This document shows positions 23,759-34,912 of a DNA stretch of 64,000 nt, one piece after another. The notes under the pieces are model-generated. The model ran no database searches. It was not told where the DNA came from and saw nothing but the letters and a program-made list of their open reading frames with translations. Location: the NCBI GenBank assembly GCA_039707655.1, contig CM077667.1, positions 153,733,642-153,797,641 on the forward strand. The letters run 5' to 3'. The position numbers and the translations under genes are program-made. The DNA comes from Elymus sibiricus (taxonomy: Eukaryota; Streptophyta; Magnoliopsida; Poales; Poaceae). Position 1 is the stretch's first letter, and each line of letters opens with the position of its first letter.

Positions 23759-23776
23759 TCCCCGGCAACGGCGCCA
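23759..23776 (-). promoter_or_regulatory. Primer binding site for tRNA-Asp, element M
   Basis: The minus strand reads TGGCGCCGTTGCCGGGGA with no mismatch to the plant tRNA-Asp 3' end, 10 bases inside the LTR edge at 23787. Confidence 0.85.
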
Positions 23777-23786
23777 GAAATTCCTT

Positions 23787-25365
23787 TGACGTGCCTTGAG
23801 ACTGCGTCGGTATTTCCCCAAAGAGGAAGGGATGATGCAGCACAGCGACGGTAAGTATTTCCCTTAGTTATGAAACCAAGATGATCGAACCAGTAGGAGG
23901 ATCACCACCACCCAATAAGCAGCACCTGCACACAAACAACAAATACTTGCAACCCGACGCGAAAGAGAGGTTGTCAATCTCTCTACGGTAAAAAGATAGA
24001 TTAGGTAGTGATAGATAGGAGAGATAGATCTCTCAAGAACGCAAAATAAAAAGAGAAAATAAAAAAGTGCAGCAATATATATTTGGGTTTTTGGTTTTGT
24101 AGATCTGAAACAAAGAGGCAAAAAGATAGATCGGAAAGCAATATGTTGGAAAAGTAGACCCGGGGGCCGTAGGATTCACTAGTGGCTTCTCTCATGAGTA
24201 TAGCGCACGGTGGGTGAACAAATTACTGTTGGGAAATTGATACAAGATCAAATAATCATGACGATATCCAAGGCGATGATCATTATATAGGCATCACGTC
24301 CAAGATAAGTAGACCGACTCCTGCCTGCATTTACCACTATTACTCCACACATCGACCGCTATCCAACATGCATCTAGTGTATTAAGTCCATGGAAAAATG
24401 GAGTAATGCAATAAGAACGATGACATGATGTAGACAAGATCTATTCATGTAGGAATAGACCCCATCTTGTTATCCTTAATGGCAATGATACATGCGTGCC
24501 TTACTGCCCCTTCTGTCACCGGGAAAGGACACCGCAAGATCGAACCCATGACAAAGCACCTCTTCCCATGGAAAGAAAAATCGATCTAGTTGGCCTAACT
24601 AAACCAAAGATTCGAAGATGAAATATGAGGCTATAAGTAATCATGCATATAAGAGATCAAAGAAGACTCAAATAATATTCATGGATAGAAGCTGATCATG
24701 AACTCAAAATTTATCGGATCCCAACAAACACACCGCAAAAGTTTACATCAAATAGATATCCAAGAGACCATTGTATTGAGAATCAAAAGAGAGAGAGGAA
24801 GCCATCTAGCTACTGCCTACGGACCCGTAGGTCTATGGTGGACTACTCACGCATCATCGGAGAGGCACCTATGAAGAAGATGAACCCCTCCGTGATGGTG
24901 TTTAGATTGGATCTCGAGGTTCTGGAACTTGCGCCGGCTGGAATTGTGTTTCGTCGACTCCCTTAGGGTTTTCTAAATATTTGGGAATTTATAGGCATCA
25001 GAGGCGGTGGAGGGGGCCCCCGTGGAGGGCACAACCCATCAGGGTGCGCCGGGGCCCCCCTGGCGCGCCCTGGTGGGTTGTGGCCTTCCCAACCCACCTC
25101 TTTGGCACTTCTTTGGCACACTGGGTGTCTTCTGGTCCAAAAAAATATCTCCAAAAAGTTTCGGCGCGATTGGACTCCGTTTGGTACTGATATTCTGCGA
25201 AGTAAAAAAACAAGCAAAAACAGCAACTGGAAGTTTGGCACTATGTCAATAGGTTAGTCCCAAAAAATGATATAAAGTTGTTATAAAATGATTGTAAAAC
25301 ATCCAAGAATGATAATATAACAGCATGGAACAAGCAAAAATTATAGATACGTTGGAGACGTATCA
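23787..25365 (-). repeat. 5' LTR of Gypsy element M
   Basis: 1579 bp, same length as its partner at 17364-18942. Visible differences are scattered point changes, denser in the first 120 bases. The first bases read TGACGTGCC rather than TGATGTGGC. Confidence 0.9.
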
Positions 25366-25370
25366 GATAT

Positions 25371-27198
25371 AAATTGTGGAAACGATAGTAAACAGTAGAT
25401 GATGTTTGAGAATTATTGTGCAACTTGTCTTGGCAGTACATGAAGTGTTGATTTGTTCTTATGTGTACTAACCTATCTCACGAGTTCTTTTTGAGTTTTG
25501 TGTGGATGAAGTTTTTTAGAGAAAGGAATTAAAGAGACACAAAAGCTCAAGCTTGGGGATGCCCAAAGCATCCCAAGATAATACTTCAAGAATTCTCAAG
25601 CATCTAAGCTTGGGGATGCCCCGGTAGGCATCCCGCCTTTCTTCATCAACAATTATCGGCTAGTTGCGGTTGAGCCTAAGTTTTTTGCTTCTTCACATGA
25701 TTTTTGCTATTCTTGGAATGTCATTTTATTTTGTTTTGCTTGCTGTTTTAATAAAATACTTAGATCTGAAAGTTTTTAGATGAGAGAGATTTCTCAAATG
25801 GTTACCCATTTACTTAACTACTCGCTTGATCTTCACTTATATCTTTTTGGAGTAGCTTGTCATTTACTCTTGTGCTTCAGTTATATCCTATGAGTAAATT
25901 GTTGAATGAATTGAATACCATGAAGTTGAAATTACATGTTCACATCATGCCTAGTAGTAGCTTCACATTGGGTTTAGAAAGTGAAATATTTTGAAGCTTG
26001 ACAATCACAATATTGGCCATACATGCAATTCGTGAATGATTAGTATAAGGAAGAGAACTTTCACATACAAATATATTATCTTGGACATCTTCTATGATTG
26101 TGAATACCCATTAATTATTTTCAAACATGAGCAAATTAGTTGAAGTTGGACAAGGAAGACAACATAATGAGTTATGGTTGTGTATATTTGCATAGAAGTT
26201 ATATTGTTATGGATCCTCCAACATGTGGTGTTTGCTTAGGATCTTTTGCTAGCCAAAAAATCATACTAAGTAGAGATACTACTTGTGCATCCAAAAACCC
26301 TTAAACCCAGTTTCTTGCCATGAGTGTCCACCATACCGACCAATGGATTGAGTAAGATCCTTCAAGTAAGTTGTCATCGGTGCAGGAAGGCAATAAAAAT
26401 TGCTTCTAAATGTGTTTGATCATTTAGTGTAAGAGAAAATTGAGCGTTGTACGAACTTATGATGGCAAAGTAATAAAAGCGACGGACTGCATAATAATGG
26501 TTGCTATCATAAGGGGCAATATAATGTGACGTTCTTTTGCATTAAGGGATTGTGCATACAAAACCAAAAAGCGCATGACAACCTCTGCTTCCCTCTACGA
26601 AGGGCCTATCTTTTACCTTTCAGTATTTACTTTTATGGAAGAGTCAATAGTATGCATTCTCATTTCAACCTCAATTATTCTCTAGTTGGCAAGCATCATG
26701 TGGCGGGGAAAGATCTAGGCATATATGGCCAGTCAAATATATTTGATCATGACTTATTATTGTTGACAATTATCTCTATGATAAATGAGTTGGGAGGCGA
26801 AACATTAAGCCCCTATCTTTCTCTGTGTTCGAGGGATGCCATTTGTTCTAAAAATATGCTTTGAGTACTAGCAATCATAGAAGACTATATGATGATTGAG
26901 TATGTGGATCTCTTACTTAGACTTTGTTGAGAATAAGTTGAATTGCAATTGTTTGGTGACTAAGAACATAGGTTGTTAAGTTTCAAGAGAATTCATTGTT
27001 TGAACCATAACATGTTAATTGGTTGCTACTTTAGCATGATGAGTTTTATGAGAAAGAGTTGCTGTTATGATGCTAGCAAAACTGGCTGAAATTATCATTG
27101 ATCAAACTTATGCACTATGCTAGCATTCACACTTCATAAATTATTTCGTTTATCATTTACCTACTCGAGGACGAGTAGGAATTTAGCTTGGGGATGCT
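25371..27198 (+). other. 3' non-coding region of element C, right of M
   Basis: No gene. Polypurine-like AAGCTTGGGGATGCC occurs at 25549 and 25606 and again at the true 3' LTR edge (27183-27198). A hairpin lies at 27160-27179. A 112-codon open frame at 26526-26864 has no recognisable motif and I do not treat it as a gene. Confidence 0.6.
27160..27179. promoter_or_regulatory. 20-nt hairpin beside the polypurine tract, element C
   Basis: CCTACTCGAGGACGAGTAGG has 8-bp arms CCTACTCG/CGAGTAGG. It is followed by AATTTAGCTTGGGGATGC and then the 3' LTR at 27199. It is the exact counterpart of the hairpin in M on the opposite strand. Confidence 0.75.
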
Positions 27199-28881
27199 GA
27201 TACGTCTCCAACGTATCGATAATTTATGAAGTATTCATGCCATGTTCACCAATGTTTACAATACTTTTATATGGTTTTGATGCACTTTGCGTGATTTATT
27301 TAGAACTAACCCGGACTGACGCATTTTTCAGCAGAACTATCGTGGTGTTGTTTTTTGTGCAGAAATCAAAGTTCTCCAAATGCAACGAACTTTTTGACGA
27401 TTTTTTTGGAACAAAAGAGGCACTAGAAACTTCGTTAGAGGGCCAGAAGAGCCACGAGGTGGGCACGACCCACCAGGGCGCGGCAGGCCCCTCTGGCGCG
27501 CCCTGATGTCTTGTGGTCCACTCGAGGCCCATCTTCGCGTGAAACCGACGCCCAAAAATCCTATATATTCATAAACCCCCCAAAATAACCCTAGACCAGA
27601 AGTTCCGCCGCCGCAACTCTTTGTATCGACGAAAAACCAATCGGGAGGCATTCTAGTACCCTGCCGGAGAGGGTAGATCATCTTCGGTGGCCATCTTCAT
27701 CATCCCGGCGGAGGCCATGACGAGGAGGGAGTAGTCCACCCTCGGGGCTGAGGGTATGTACCAGTATCTATGTGCTCAATCTCTCTCTCTCTCTCTCTCT
27801 CTCGTGTTCTTGAGATGTCATGATCTTGATGTATCACGGGCTTTGTTAATATAGTCGGATCATATGATGTTATTCCCTTGCTATCATGTTGTGATGAATT
27901 GAATCTTTCCCTTTGAGATGTCGTTATGTTGGATTGAATATTTTGGTTGAGAACACTTGATGTACGTCTTGCGTGGGATACCCATAGTGACATTGGGGTA
28001 TTCTATTGATTCACTTGATATATGTTGAGGCATCAACTTGCAGATTCAGGTGACCTAGGGGATCTATGCATAGGGGTTGATTGCACGTTTTCATACCATG
28101 TTCTCCGATAGAAATCTTGGGGCACTCTTTGAGGTTCTTTGTGTTGGATTGGGTATTATGAATCTAAAATTGGTTGATGCGTGTCGTATAATTAACTCAT
28201 GGATATTTGTGGTGACATTGGAGTATCTAGGTGACATTAGAGTTGGTTGATGCATATCATATGGTGTTATTTTAGTACGAACACTTAGATAGATCGATCG
28301 GAAAGGATAACTTGGTGTTATTTTAGTACAAACTCTTGGATAGATCGATCGGAAAGGATAACTTTAAGGTGGTTTCGTACCCTACAAACAATTTCTTCTT
28401 ATGTTCTCCGCTAGATAAGAACTTTGGAGTGATTCTTCGTTGCACGTTGAGGGATGGTTATGTGATCCAATTATATTAGCATTGTTGAGAGATTGCACTA
28501 GCGAAAGTTTGGACCCTAGGCCTTGTTTGCAAGCATTGCGATACCGTTTGTGCTCACTTTTGTTACTTGCTACCTTGCTGTTTTTTATTGTTACTATTAC
28601 AAAAATCAATACCTACTATCATTACTACACTTGTATCACCATCTCTTCGCCGAACTAGTGCACCTATACAATTTACCATTGTATTTGGTGTGCTGGGGAC
28701 ACAAGAGAGTTTTTATTATTTGATTGCAGGGTTGTTTGAGAGAGACCATCTTCATCCTACACCCACACGGATTGATAAACCTTAGGTCATCTACTTGAGG
28801 GAAAATTGCTACTGTCCTACAATACTCTGCGCTTGGAGGCCCAACAAAGTCTACAAGAATAAAGTTTCGTAGTAGACATCA
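27199..28881 (+). repeat. 3' LTR of Gypsy element C
   Basis: 1683 bp starting TGATACGTCTCC and ending GTAGACATCA. The (CT)n run near 27779-27803 is longer than in the 5' copy. Gag of element D resumes at 28882. Confidence 0.85.
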
Positions 28882-30031
28882 CGCGCACCCGCGCGACTAG
28901 CCCCGCGGAGCACCTTCACAGGCCCAAGACGAGGCTAGCTGCCAGATCGTCCGCCGCGCGCTGCCCGACGCACGCGTGATCCTCGAGCAGCAGTGCCAGC
29001 GCCAAGACCGGATCATCGAGCATGTCGCGGCGGCCGGGCGCCAGAACCAGGCCGCCCTCGCGCGCGGCGTCCCTTTGAGCAGCGTAGGCTGCCGGGCCTT
29101 CACTCGCTAGCTGCGCCGGGTGGTTTGGCCTATCAAGTTCAAGCCCGAGGTGCCCTCGCGCTACGATGGCATCCCTGACCCCACGGAGTTCCTACAGCTC
29201 TACGCGCTGAGCATCGAGGCGGCGCTGAGCATCGAGGCGGCGAACGGCGACGACAAGGTCATGGTGAACTGATTCCCCATGGCCCTCAAGGATGGCGTGC
29301 GCTCCTGGCTCATGAACCTGCCCGAGGAGTCGATCTCTTCGTGGAGAGAGATCTGCAAGCAGTTCGTTGCCAACTTCAAGGGCACGCATGACCGCCCCCT
29401 TTCCGTCAACGATATGCGGCGCATGAAGCAGCGCCCTGGAGAGACCTTACGCAAGTACATCTAGCGCTTCAGCCAAGTGCGCAACAACATCCTGCGTGCC
29501 TCGGACGAAGCCATCATCATGGTGTTCACCAACGGCGTGAAGGACGTCCGGATGTGCGAGAAGCTCGCCATCAACGACAACCTGAGCTCGGCTCTGGAGC
29601 TGTTCAACATCGCTGACAAGTGCGCCAAGGCCAAAGAGGGCCACCTGTTCATCCACAACGACCCTAACGCCGCGCCCGACGACAGCAAGGCAAAGGGCAA
29701 GGAGGTCAAGCGCAAGGGCCCTACCGTGCTCGCGGCGGAGCCTGAGCAGAAACGCGGCCGCGACCATGATGTGCCCGAGAAGGACCGCTGCCCGTTCTGT
29801 GTCTACCACAACATGCGCACCCACAACACCGAAGACTGCCAGGAGCTCAAGTCCCTCCGCGACGAATGCGTCGGCCGGCGTCCAGACCGCAACGACCGCG
29901 GCGCTGGCAGGTGGGGCAACCGCAATGGCAACCCCCGCCAGGGCTGGCGTGAGCAGCCTCGCGAGGATGGGTGGCGCGATCAGCCTCGTGAGGGTGCCTG
30001 GCGTGAACATCCTCGCGAGGCGCACCCTTAG
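28882..30031 (+). pseudogene. Gag main part of element D, with zinc-finger-like motif
   Basis: This continues the gag cut at 13601. After a stretch with stops, the frame at 29279-29464 reads MALKDGVRSWLMNLPEESIS and FVANFKGTHDRP, the Retrotrans_gag core (W..L....I.SW....F...F). A TAG at 29462-29464 breaks it, and the same protein continues at 29477-30031 with FTNGVKDVRMCEKLAIND, then CPFCVYHNMRTHNTEDCQEL, a CX2C-H-C zinc-finger-like motif of this Gypsy lineage, and an Arg/Gly/Trp-rich tail with repeats of REQPREDGWRDQPRE type. The long open frame on the other strand (30193-29447) is a shadow. Confidence 0.8.
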
Positions 30032-30863
30032 GACAATGTTGCTCTTCCGCCGCTGCCGCCGCCGCCCAGGAGGAACGACAACAACCAGCAGGACGAGGGG
30101 ACTGGGGGCTATCAGGAGCCTCACGCGATAGCCTGTATCCTCGGCGGAGCCCATGCCCCTGCGTCGAACCGCCTGTTCAAGCAGTTCTCTCATGAGGTGA
30201 ACGCCGCCCTCCTGAGGTCAAAGGCCGCGCGACCCCTCAAGTGGTTGCAGTACGCCATCTCCTTTCACTCCAAGGACAACGTCAAGTCCACGGCTGCCGT
30301 GGGCATGCTTCCCATGCTGTGCACCCCACCGTCAGCAACGTCTCAGTCACCAAGACCCTCATCGACGGAGGCGTCGGCCTCAACGTGCTCTCTGTCGAGA
30401 CCTTCGAGACACTCCAGGTGCCCTACGACCAGCTGATGCCTACCAGGCCATTCTCTAGGGTGACCAATGTCTCCACCATTCCCCTGGGGTAAGTCTGCCT
30501 CCCTATCACCTTCGGCACGCGCGACAACTACCACACTGAGCTCATCGACTTCGACGTGGTGCACATCAGCCTCCCGTACAAGGCAATCCTGGGATACCCG
30601 ACGCTGGCCAAATTCATGGCGGCAACCCACCAAGGCTACAACGTCCTCAAGATGCCTGGCTGCAGCGGCGTCATCACCATCGCCAGCGACAAAAAGGATG
30701 TAGTTTGTTCCTCGAGCGTGCCTACAAAGCTGCCGCGGCTCAGCATTCAGATGACGAGGGAGGCGCTGGGCCTCGCGAGACCGCGTACCCAAGAAAGAAG
30801 TAGTTGTTACCCGTCCAAGGCCCCGCCAAGGCGAAGAATGCACCGCTCGACGCCAGCGCCGTG
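30032..30863 (+). pseudogene. Protease region of element D
   Basis: Frames at 30241-30492 and 30556-30864 together give a retropepsin-like domain: VSVTKTLIDGGVGLNVLS carries the catalytic Asp (the usual family form has Ser-Ser after GG), followed by FSRVTNVSTIPLG, then ISLPYKAILGYPTLAKFMA, which matches the flap and ILGRP-like segment. A TAA near 30490-30492 interrupts it and the stretch before 30241 is frameshifted. It leads into the RT fragment after about 70 bases. Confidence 0.75.
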
Positions 30864-30929
30864 AGCCCCGCACCCGCTACCGGCGCATGTCTCCCCCCAG
30901 CATAGGAAGGCGCGCCCGGCACCTCCCTC

Positions 30930-31328
30930 ATGCCAGGCTCAGGGGCTTCCACCTGGAAAGCGTCTGACCTGACCAGTGTGACGAGGGAGGTGCTCGGGCA
31001 CCACTTGGAGGCGTGCTTCGACGCGCGCCCCTACAAGCAAGGAATACAGCGCCAGGCGCCATGGGCACAAGAGTTCATCACCCAAGAGATTGACAAGCTG
31101 CGAGCGGCTCGGGCCATGCATGGCGAGCGTCGTCCGGGACGCCCCATCAACCCGGCTGGCGCCCCCGGGGAGAACAGCAAGGTGCGCGTGTGTGTCGACA
31201 TCACAGACCTCAATAGGGCCGGCTCCCAGGACCTCTTCTGGCCATCGCGCGTTGGCCTGAGCAGGGGCGTCACCACCAACTACGTCTGCAAGCCTTTTGG
31301 CTTGGAGAACGCTGGTGCCACCTTCTAA
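30930..31328 (+). pseudogene. RT fragment of element D, catalytic core deleted
   Basis: WAQEFITQEIDKLRAARAM, then SKVRVCVDITDLNRA, is the fingers region of Gypsy RT. The next residues jump to GVTTNYVCKPFGLENAGATF, which in Gypsy RT lies after the first two catalytic blocks, so about 50 residues of palm are deleted in frame or nearly so. A TAA follows GATF where Gln is usual, and the frame then runs into unrelated sequence. There is no YxDD motif, RNase H or integrase. Confidence 0.75.
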
Positions 31329-32650
31329 AGGCTGGCGTATCTCGCGATGGTGCCTCGCGAGACGTCAGGCCCTCGCGATCCCTCAAGGCTTCAGGGGCCA
31401 ACCGGTTCCTGAGAGGTGAACCTCCACGGCATGCTTCGCCAAGCAGCCCGACGCTTCCCCAGCAGCATGATTGCCAGGTGACTTTTTGGTTTGTTCAAAT
31501 TGAGGGCGCCCTTCAGGCTGCATTATCCTCAAGCTGGCAAGGGTCTGTCCCTGCAGCATCCTCACTTCTTGGCTGTGTAGCGAATCTGGTTATCTTTTGT
31601 TGAGCTTATGTCGTTTGCTTAAGCCTTGCGTTTGGTGCCTCGTCACTGTCTGAAATGGACGCGCCCTCGCGACTCTTCCCTTGGCCGTCCCATGACTGGG
31701 GGATGGACACGGCGTCTGTGCTCGGGTCCGTCCCTGCAGCGTTGATAAATCCAAGTGATCGAGCTCTGGCTCGCGGGCCTGCTCCCGCGCACGTCACCTC
31801 ACAGAGGTCCTTGGTGTCCCGCCCTCTCATGGAACCGTCGTGAGTAAGTGAGTAAGGGCACGGCCCAATTTGCATGATTGCTAGTTTGGTGTTTTGCCAC
31901 CTCAGGCGCCACGCGTCCAGCGACTTTTCCCTTGATCATTCCATGGAGGAACTCGACACGGCGTCTATGCTCGGGTCCGTCCCTGCAACGTCACTAAACC
32001 CAAGTGACCGAGCTCTGTTTGGCGGGCCAGACCCGCACACATCACCTCGTTTGGGTCCTCGATGTCTGACCTCTTCATGCAATGGCCTCGGGACGACCGC
32101 CCAACGCGCGTCGCTCCCATGTCACAGGTTACATGAGCACGCAGCTGCGTCAAGAGCTAGGCGCAAACCGCCTGAGGACCGAGGAAGGAGCTCCTGAGCC
32201 CTGTGCCTGGAGCATCCGACACCTCCACCAATTTTGCCGTGCTCGCCACGCGTACGAACGAAATGGGGCTATACACGCCCCGGAGACTCCGGAACAGATC
32301 TCCCGCCCATGCCCCAGTGGAAGCCCCATGCTCAGCGCTGGCGGAATGGTCGAACTATGACCATGCCCATGCCCCAGTGGAAGCCCCATGCCCCGTGCTG
32401 GCGGAACAATCAAAGTATGATCATGCCCCCGCCCCAGAGGAAGCCCCATGCTCAGCGCTGGCGGAATGGTCGAACTACGACTATGCCCACGCCCCAGTGG
32501 AAGCCCCATGCCCCGCGTTGGTGGAACGATCAAACTATGATCATGCCCAAGCCCAAGTGGAAGCCCCATGCTCCATGCTGGTGGATAGTCAACTGAGAGC
32601 GCCCCACGGGCCACACCGACCTCAGGGTGAATCGTGTCTGACACGGCGAC
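31329..32650 (+). repeat. 3' region of element D with tandem repeats
   Basis: A roughly 240-bp module (GGGTCCGTCCCTGCAGCGTT, then CCAAGTGATCGAGCTCTGGC and a Ser-rich tail) occurs near 31690-31845 and 31940-32090, with a third copy at 34290-34420 beyond solo LTR N. At 32288-32590 there are five 60-bp units with GCCCCAGTGGAAGCCCCATG. Because 60 is divisible by three, open frames appear on both strands (for example 32203-32775 plus, 32644-32150 minus), but I see no known domain in them. Confidence 0.65.
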
Positions 32651-34223
32651 TGATACATCTCCAACGTATCTATAATTTTTGCTTGTTCCATGCTGTTATA
32701 TTATCATTCTTGGATGTTTTACAATCATTTTATTACAACTTTATATCATTTTTTGGGACTAACCTATTGACATAGTGCCAAAGTGCCAGTTGCTGTTTTT
32801 GCTTGTTTTTTACTTCGTAGAAAATCAGTACCAGACAGAGATAAAACACTGTGGGAATTTTTGTGGATTTTTTCCAGACCAGAAGAGACCAGATGGGCCA
32901 AAGAACACCAGAAGAGGGGGCCCAGGGTGGCTAGCACCCACATGGGCGCGCCAGAGGCCCCCTGGCGCGCCCTGGTGGGTGCTGGGCTCCTCTGGCACCC
33001 CCCTCAACCGACTATCATGCCTATAAATTCCTTGGAAATCCAAAAACCCTAGGGGAGTCGACGAAACACAATTCCAGCCGCCGCAAGTTCCAGAACCTCG
33101 AGATCCAATCTAAACACCATCACGGAGCGGTTCATCTTCCTCATAGGTGCCTCTCCGATGATGCGTGAGTAGTCCACCATAGACCTTCGGGTCCGTAGGC
33201 AGTAGCTAGATGGCTTCCTCTCTCTCTTATGATTCTCAATACAATGGTCTCTTGGAGATCTATTTGATGTAAACTTTTGCGGTGTGTTTGTTGGGATCCG
33301 ATTAATTTTGAGTTCATGATCAGTTTCTATCCATGAATATTATTTGAGTCTTCTTTGATCTCTTATATGCATGATTGCTTATAGCATCGTATTTCTTCTT
33401 CGAATCTTTGGTTTAGTTAGGCCGACTAGATCGATTTTTCTTGCCATGGGAAGAGGTGCTTTGTGATGGGTTCGATCTTGCGGTGTTCTTTCCCAGTGAT
33501 AGAAGGGGCAGCAAGACATGCATGTATCGTTGCTATTAAGGATAACAAGATGGGGTCTATTCCCACATGAATAGATCTTGTCTACATCATGTCATCGTTC
33601 TTATTGCATTACTCTGTTTTTCCATGAACTTAATACACTAGATGCATGCTGGATAGCGGTCGATGTGTGGAGTAATAGAGGTAGATGCAGGCAGGAGTCG
33701 GTCTATCTATCTTGGACGTGATGCCTATATAATGATCAGCGCCTTGGATATCGTCATGACTATTCAATTTTCTATCAATTGCCCAACAGTAATTTGTTCA
33801 CCCACCGTGCGCTATACTCATGAGAGAAGCCACTAGTGAACCCTACGGCCCCCGGGTCTACTTTTCCTATCATATTGCTTTCCGATCTACGTTTTTTGCA
33901 ATCTTTGTTTTCAGATCTACAAAACCAAAAACCCAAAAATACCTTGCTGCATATTTACTCTTTTTATTTGTGTTCTTGAGAGATCTATCTCTCCTATCTA
34001 TCACTACCTAATCTATCTTATTACCGTAGAGAGATTGACAACCTCTCTTTCGCGTCGGGTTGCAAGTATTTGTTGTTTGTGTGCAGATGCTGCTTATTGG
34101 GTGGTGGTGATCCTCCTACTGGTTCGATAACCTTGGTTTCATAACTGAGGGAAATACTTACCGTCGCTGTGATGCATCTTCCCTTCCTCTTTGGGGAATA
34201 CCGACGCAGTCCAAGCCACATCA
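32651..34223 (+). mobile_element. Solo LTR N (Gypsy, same family as M) with target duplication
   Basis: 1573 bp from TGATACATCTCC to CAAGCCACATCA, flanked by exact GCGAC on both sides (32646-32650 and 34224-34228). The sequence matches the LTRs of M in reverse orientation, including the TATAAAT site (near 33020) and the terminal CGCAGTCCAAGCCACATCA. There is no internal sequence, so an intact element recombined between its LTRs and left one. Confidence 0.9.
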
Positions 34224-34228
34224 GCGAC

Positions 34229-34912
34229 CGTCGGCCTCCTTCCGAGACACGCGCTCGCCAGCTTCCGCTTGAGCCTCACGTGAGCAGGGGCTGGACACAG
34301 TGCATGTGCTCGGGTTAGTCCCAGCAACGCTAAAAAACCCAAGGGACTGGGCTCTAGCTCGCGGGCCTGCTCCCGCGCACGTCACCCCACCAAGGCCCTT
34401 GGTGTCTGGTCTCCTCACGTGACACCCATGTGCAAGCTAGCGAGCGCGCGTCGTTCAAAAGGAAGCTTTTGTGTGCAGGATTTTTCCTTGGGACGGATCA
34501 CTTGAAGGGTCCCGACGATGCAGAGCACCTAAGAAGGCAAGGGAAAAAGGAGAGAACCCTGCGAGGGGACCTCAGAAGAGGACGCATGGTTCAAACTGCA
34601 AAGGCATTGGTTGCAAAGGGCAACAATTTTTCACGCACCCCTCGCGGGGCTTACATTGATCTGTCGCAGGATAGAAGATGGGATAAGGAAGTGAACTTCG
34701 GGAAGGTGCGCCATCACGCCACGTGAACCTCTCGCACGCCGCGACCGCCTCATGACACGTTCTGAAAAGTTGAGTTAACCGTCCCACGCGGCTCGGTGAT
34801 CTTTGGTAGTGTTCCTTCTTCCCGTAACCTCGCTCCAGGCGGAAGCCTCTTCTCTCGCATGAGCCGCTTGAGCGCCAAGGGGGAGCTCCTAATCATCGTG
34901 CCTCGGGAGCTC
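34229..34912 (+). other. 3' region of element D, right of solo LTR N
   Basis: It holds the third copy of the 240-bp module and then GC-rich non-coding sequence. No convincing ORF; the short plus-strand frame at 34430-34726 has no recognisable motif. Confidence 0.5.

Larger units (their letters stand above)
17364..25365 (-). mobile_element. Gypsy element M, gag-pro only, complete with target duplication
   Basis: Two LTRs of 1579 bp (17364-18942 and 23787-25365) flanked by the exact 5-bp duplication GATAT (17359-17363 and 25366-25370). On the minus strand: 5' LTR, tRNA-Asp primer site (23776-23759), gag and protease (23533-21446), about 2.5 kb of non-coding sequence, hairpin and polypurine tract, 3' LTR. 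There is no RT, RNase H or integrase, so it depends on another element for copying. Its gag is close to that of element B. WHAM/Sabrina-like by recall. Total length is 8002 bp. Confidence 0.9.
13602..28881 (+). mobile_element. Gypsy element C, plus strand, with M nested inside
   Basis: LTRs at 13602-15279 and 27199-28881 share start (GATACGTCTCCAACGTATCG), end (GTAGACATCA) and interior. The gag of element D is split exactly at its edges. The internal part has a degenerate tRNA-Asp primer site (15290-15307), one ORF of a non-autonomous type (15403-16188), repeated non-coding modules and a hairpin with polypurine tract (27160-27198). No pol is present. M is inserted at 17363. Without M the element is about 7.3 kb. 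The first bases of the 5' LTR read TAGATACG instead of TGATACG, and I see no exact 5-bp target duplication, so some decay occurred at the left edge. Confidence 0.85.

Noticed and set aside
23759..23776. tRNA-Asp gene fragment
   Set aside because: Only the 3' terminal 18 bases including the post-transcriptional CCA are present, at the fixed distance from an LTR, so it is a primer binding site.
26526..26864. 112-codon plus-strand ORF as a gene
   Set aside because: No motif, lies in the non-coding 3' region of C.
29447..30193. 248-codon minus-strand open frame
   Set aside because: It lies exactly opposite gag of D, which has real motifs; the antisense frame is a by-product of high GC.
32150..32775. 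Repeat protein with 20-residue units on either strand
   Set aside because: The 60-bp tandem unit keeps all frames in phase; both strands are open, and the plus frame runs into solo LTR N.
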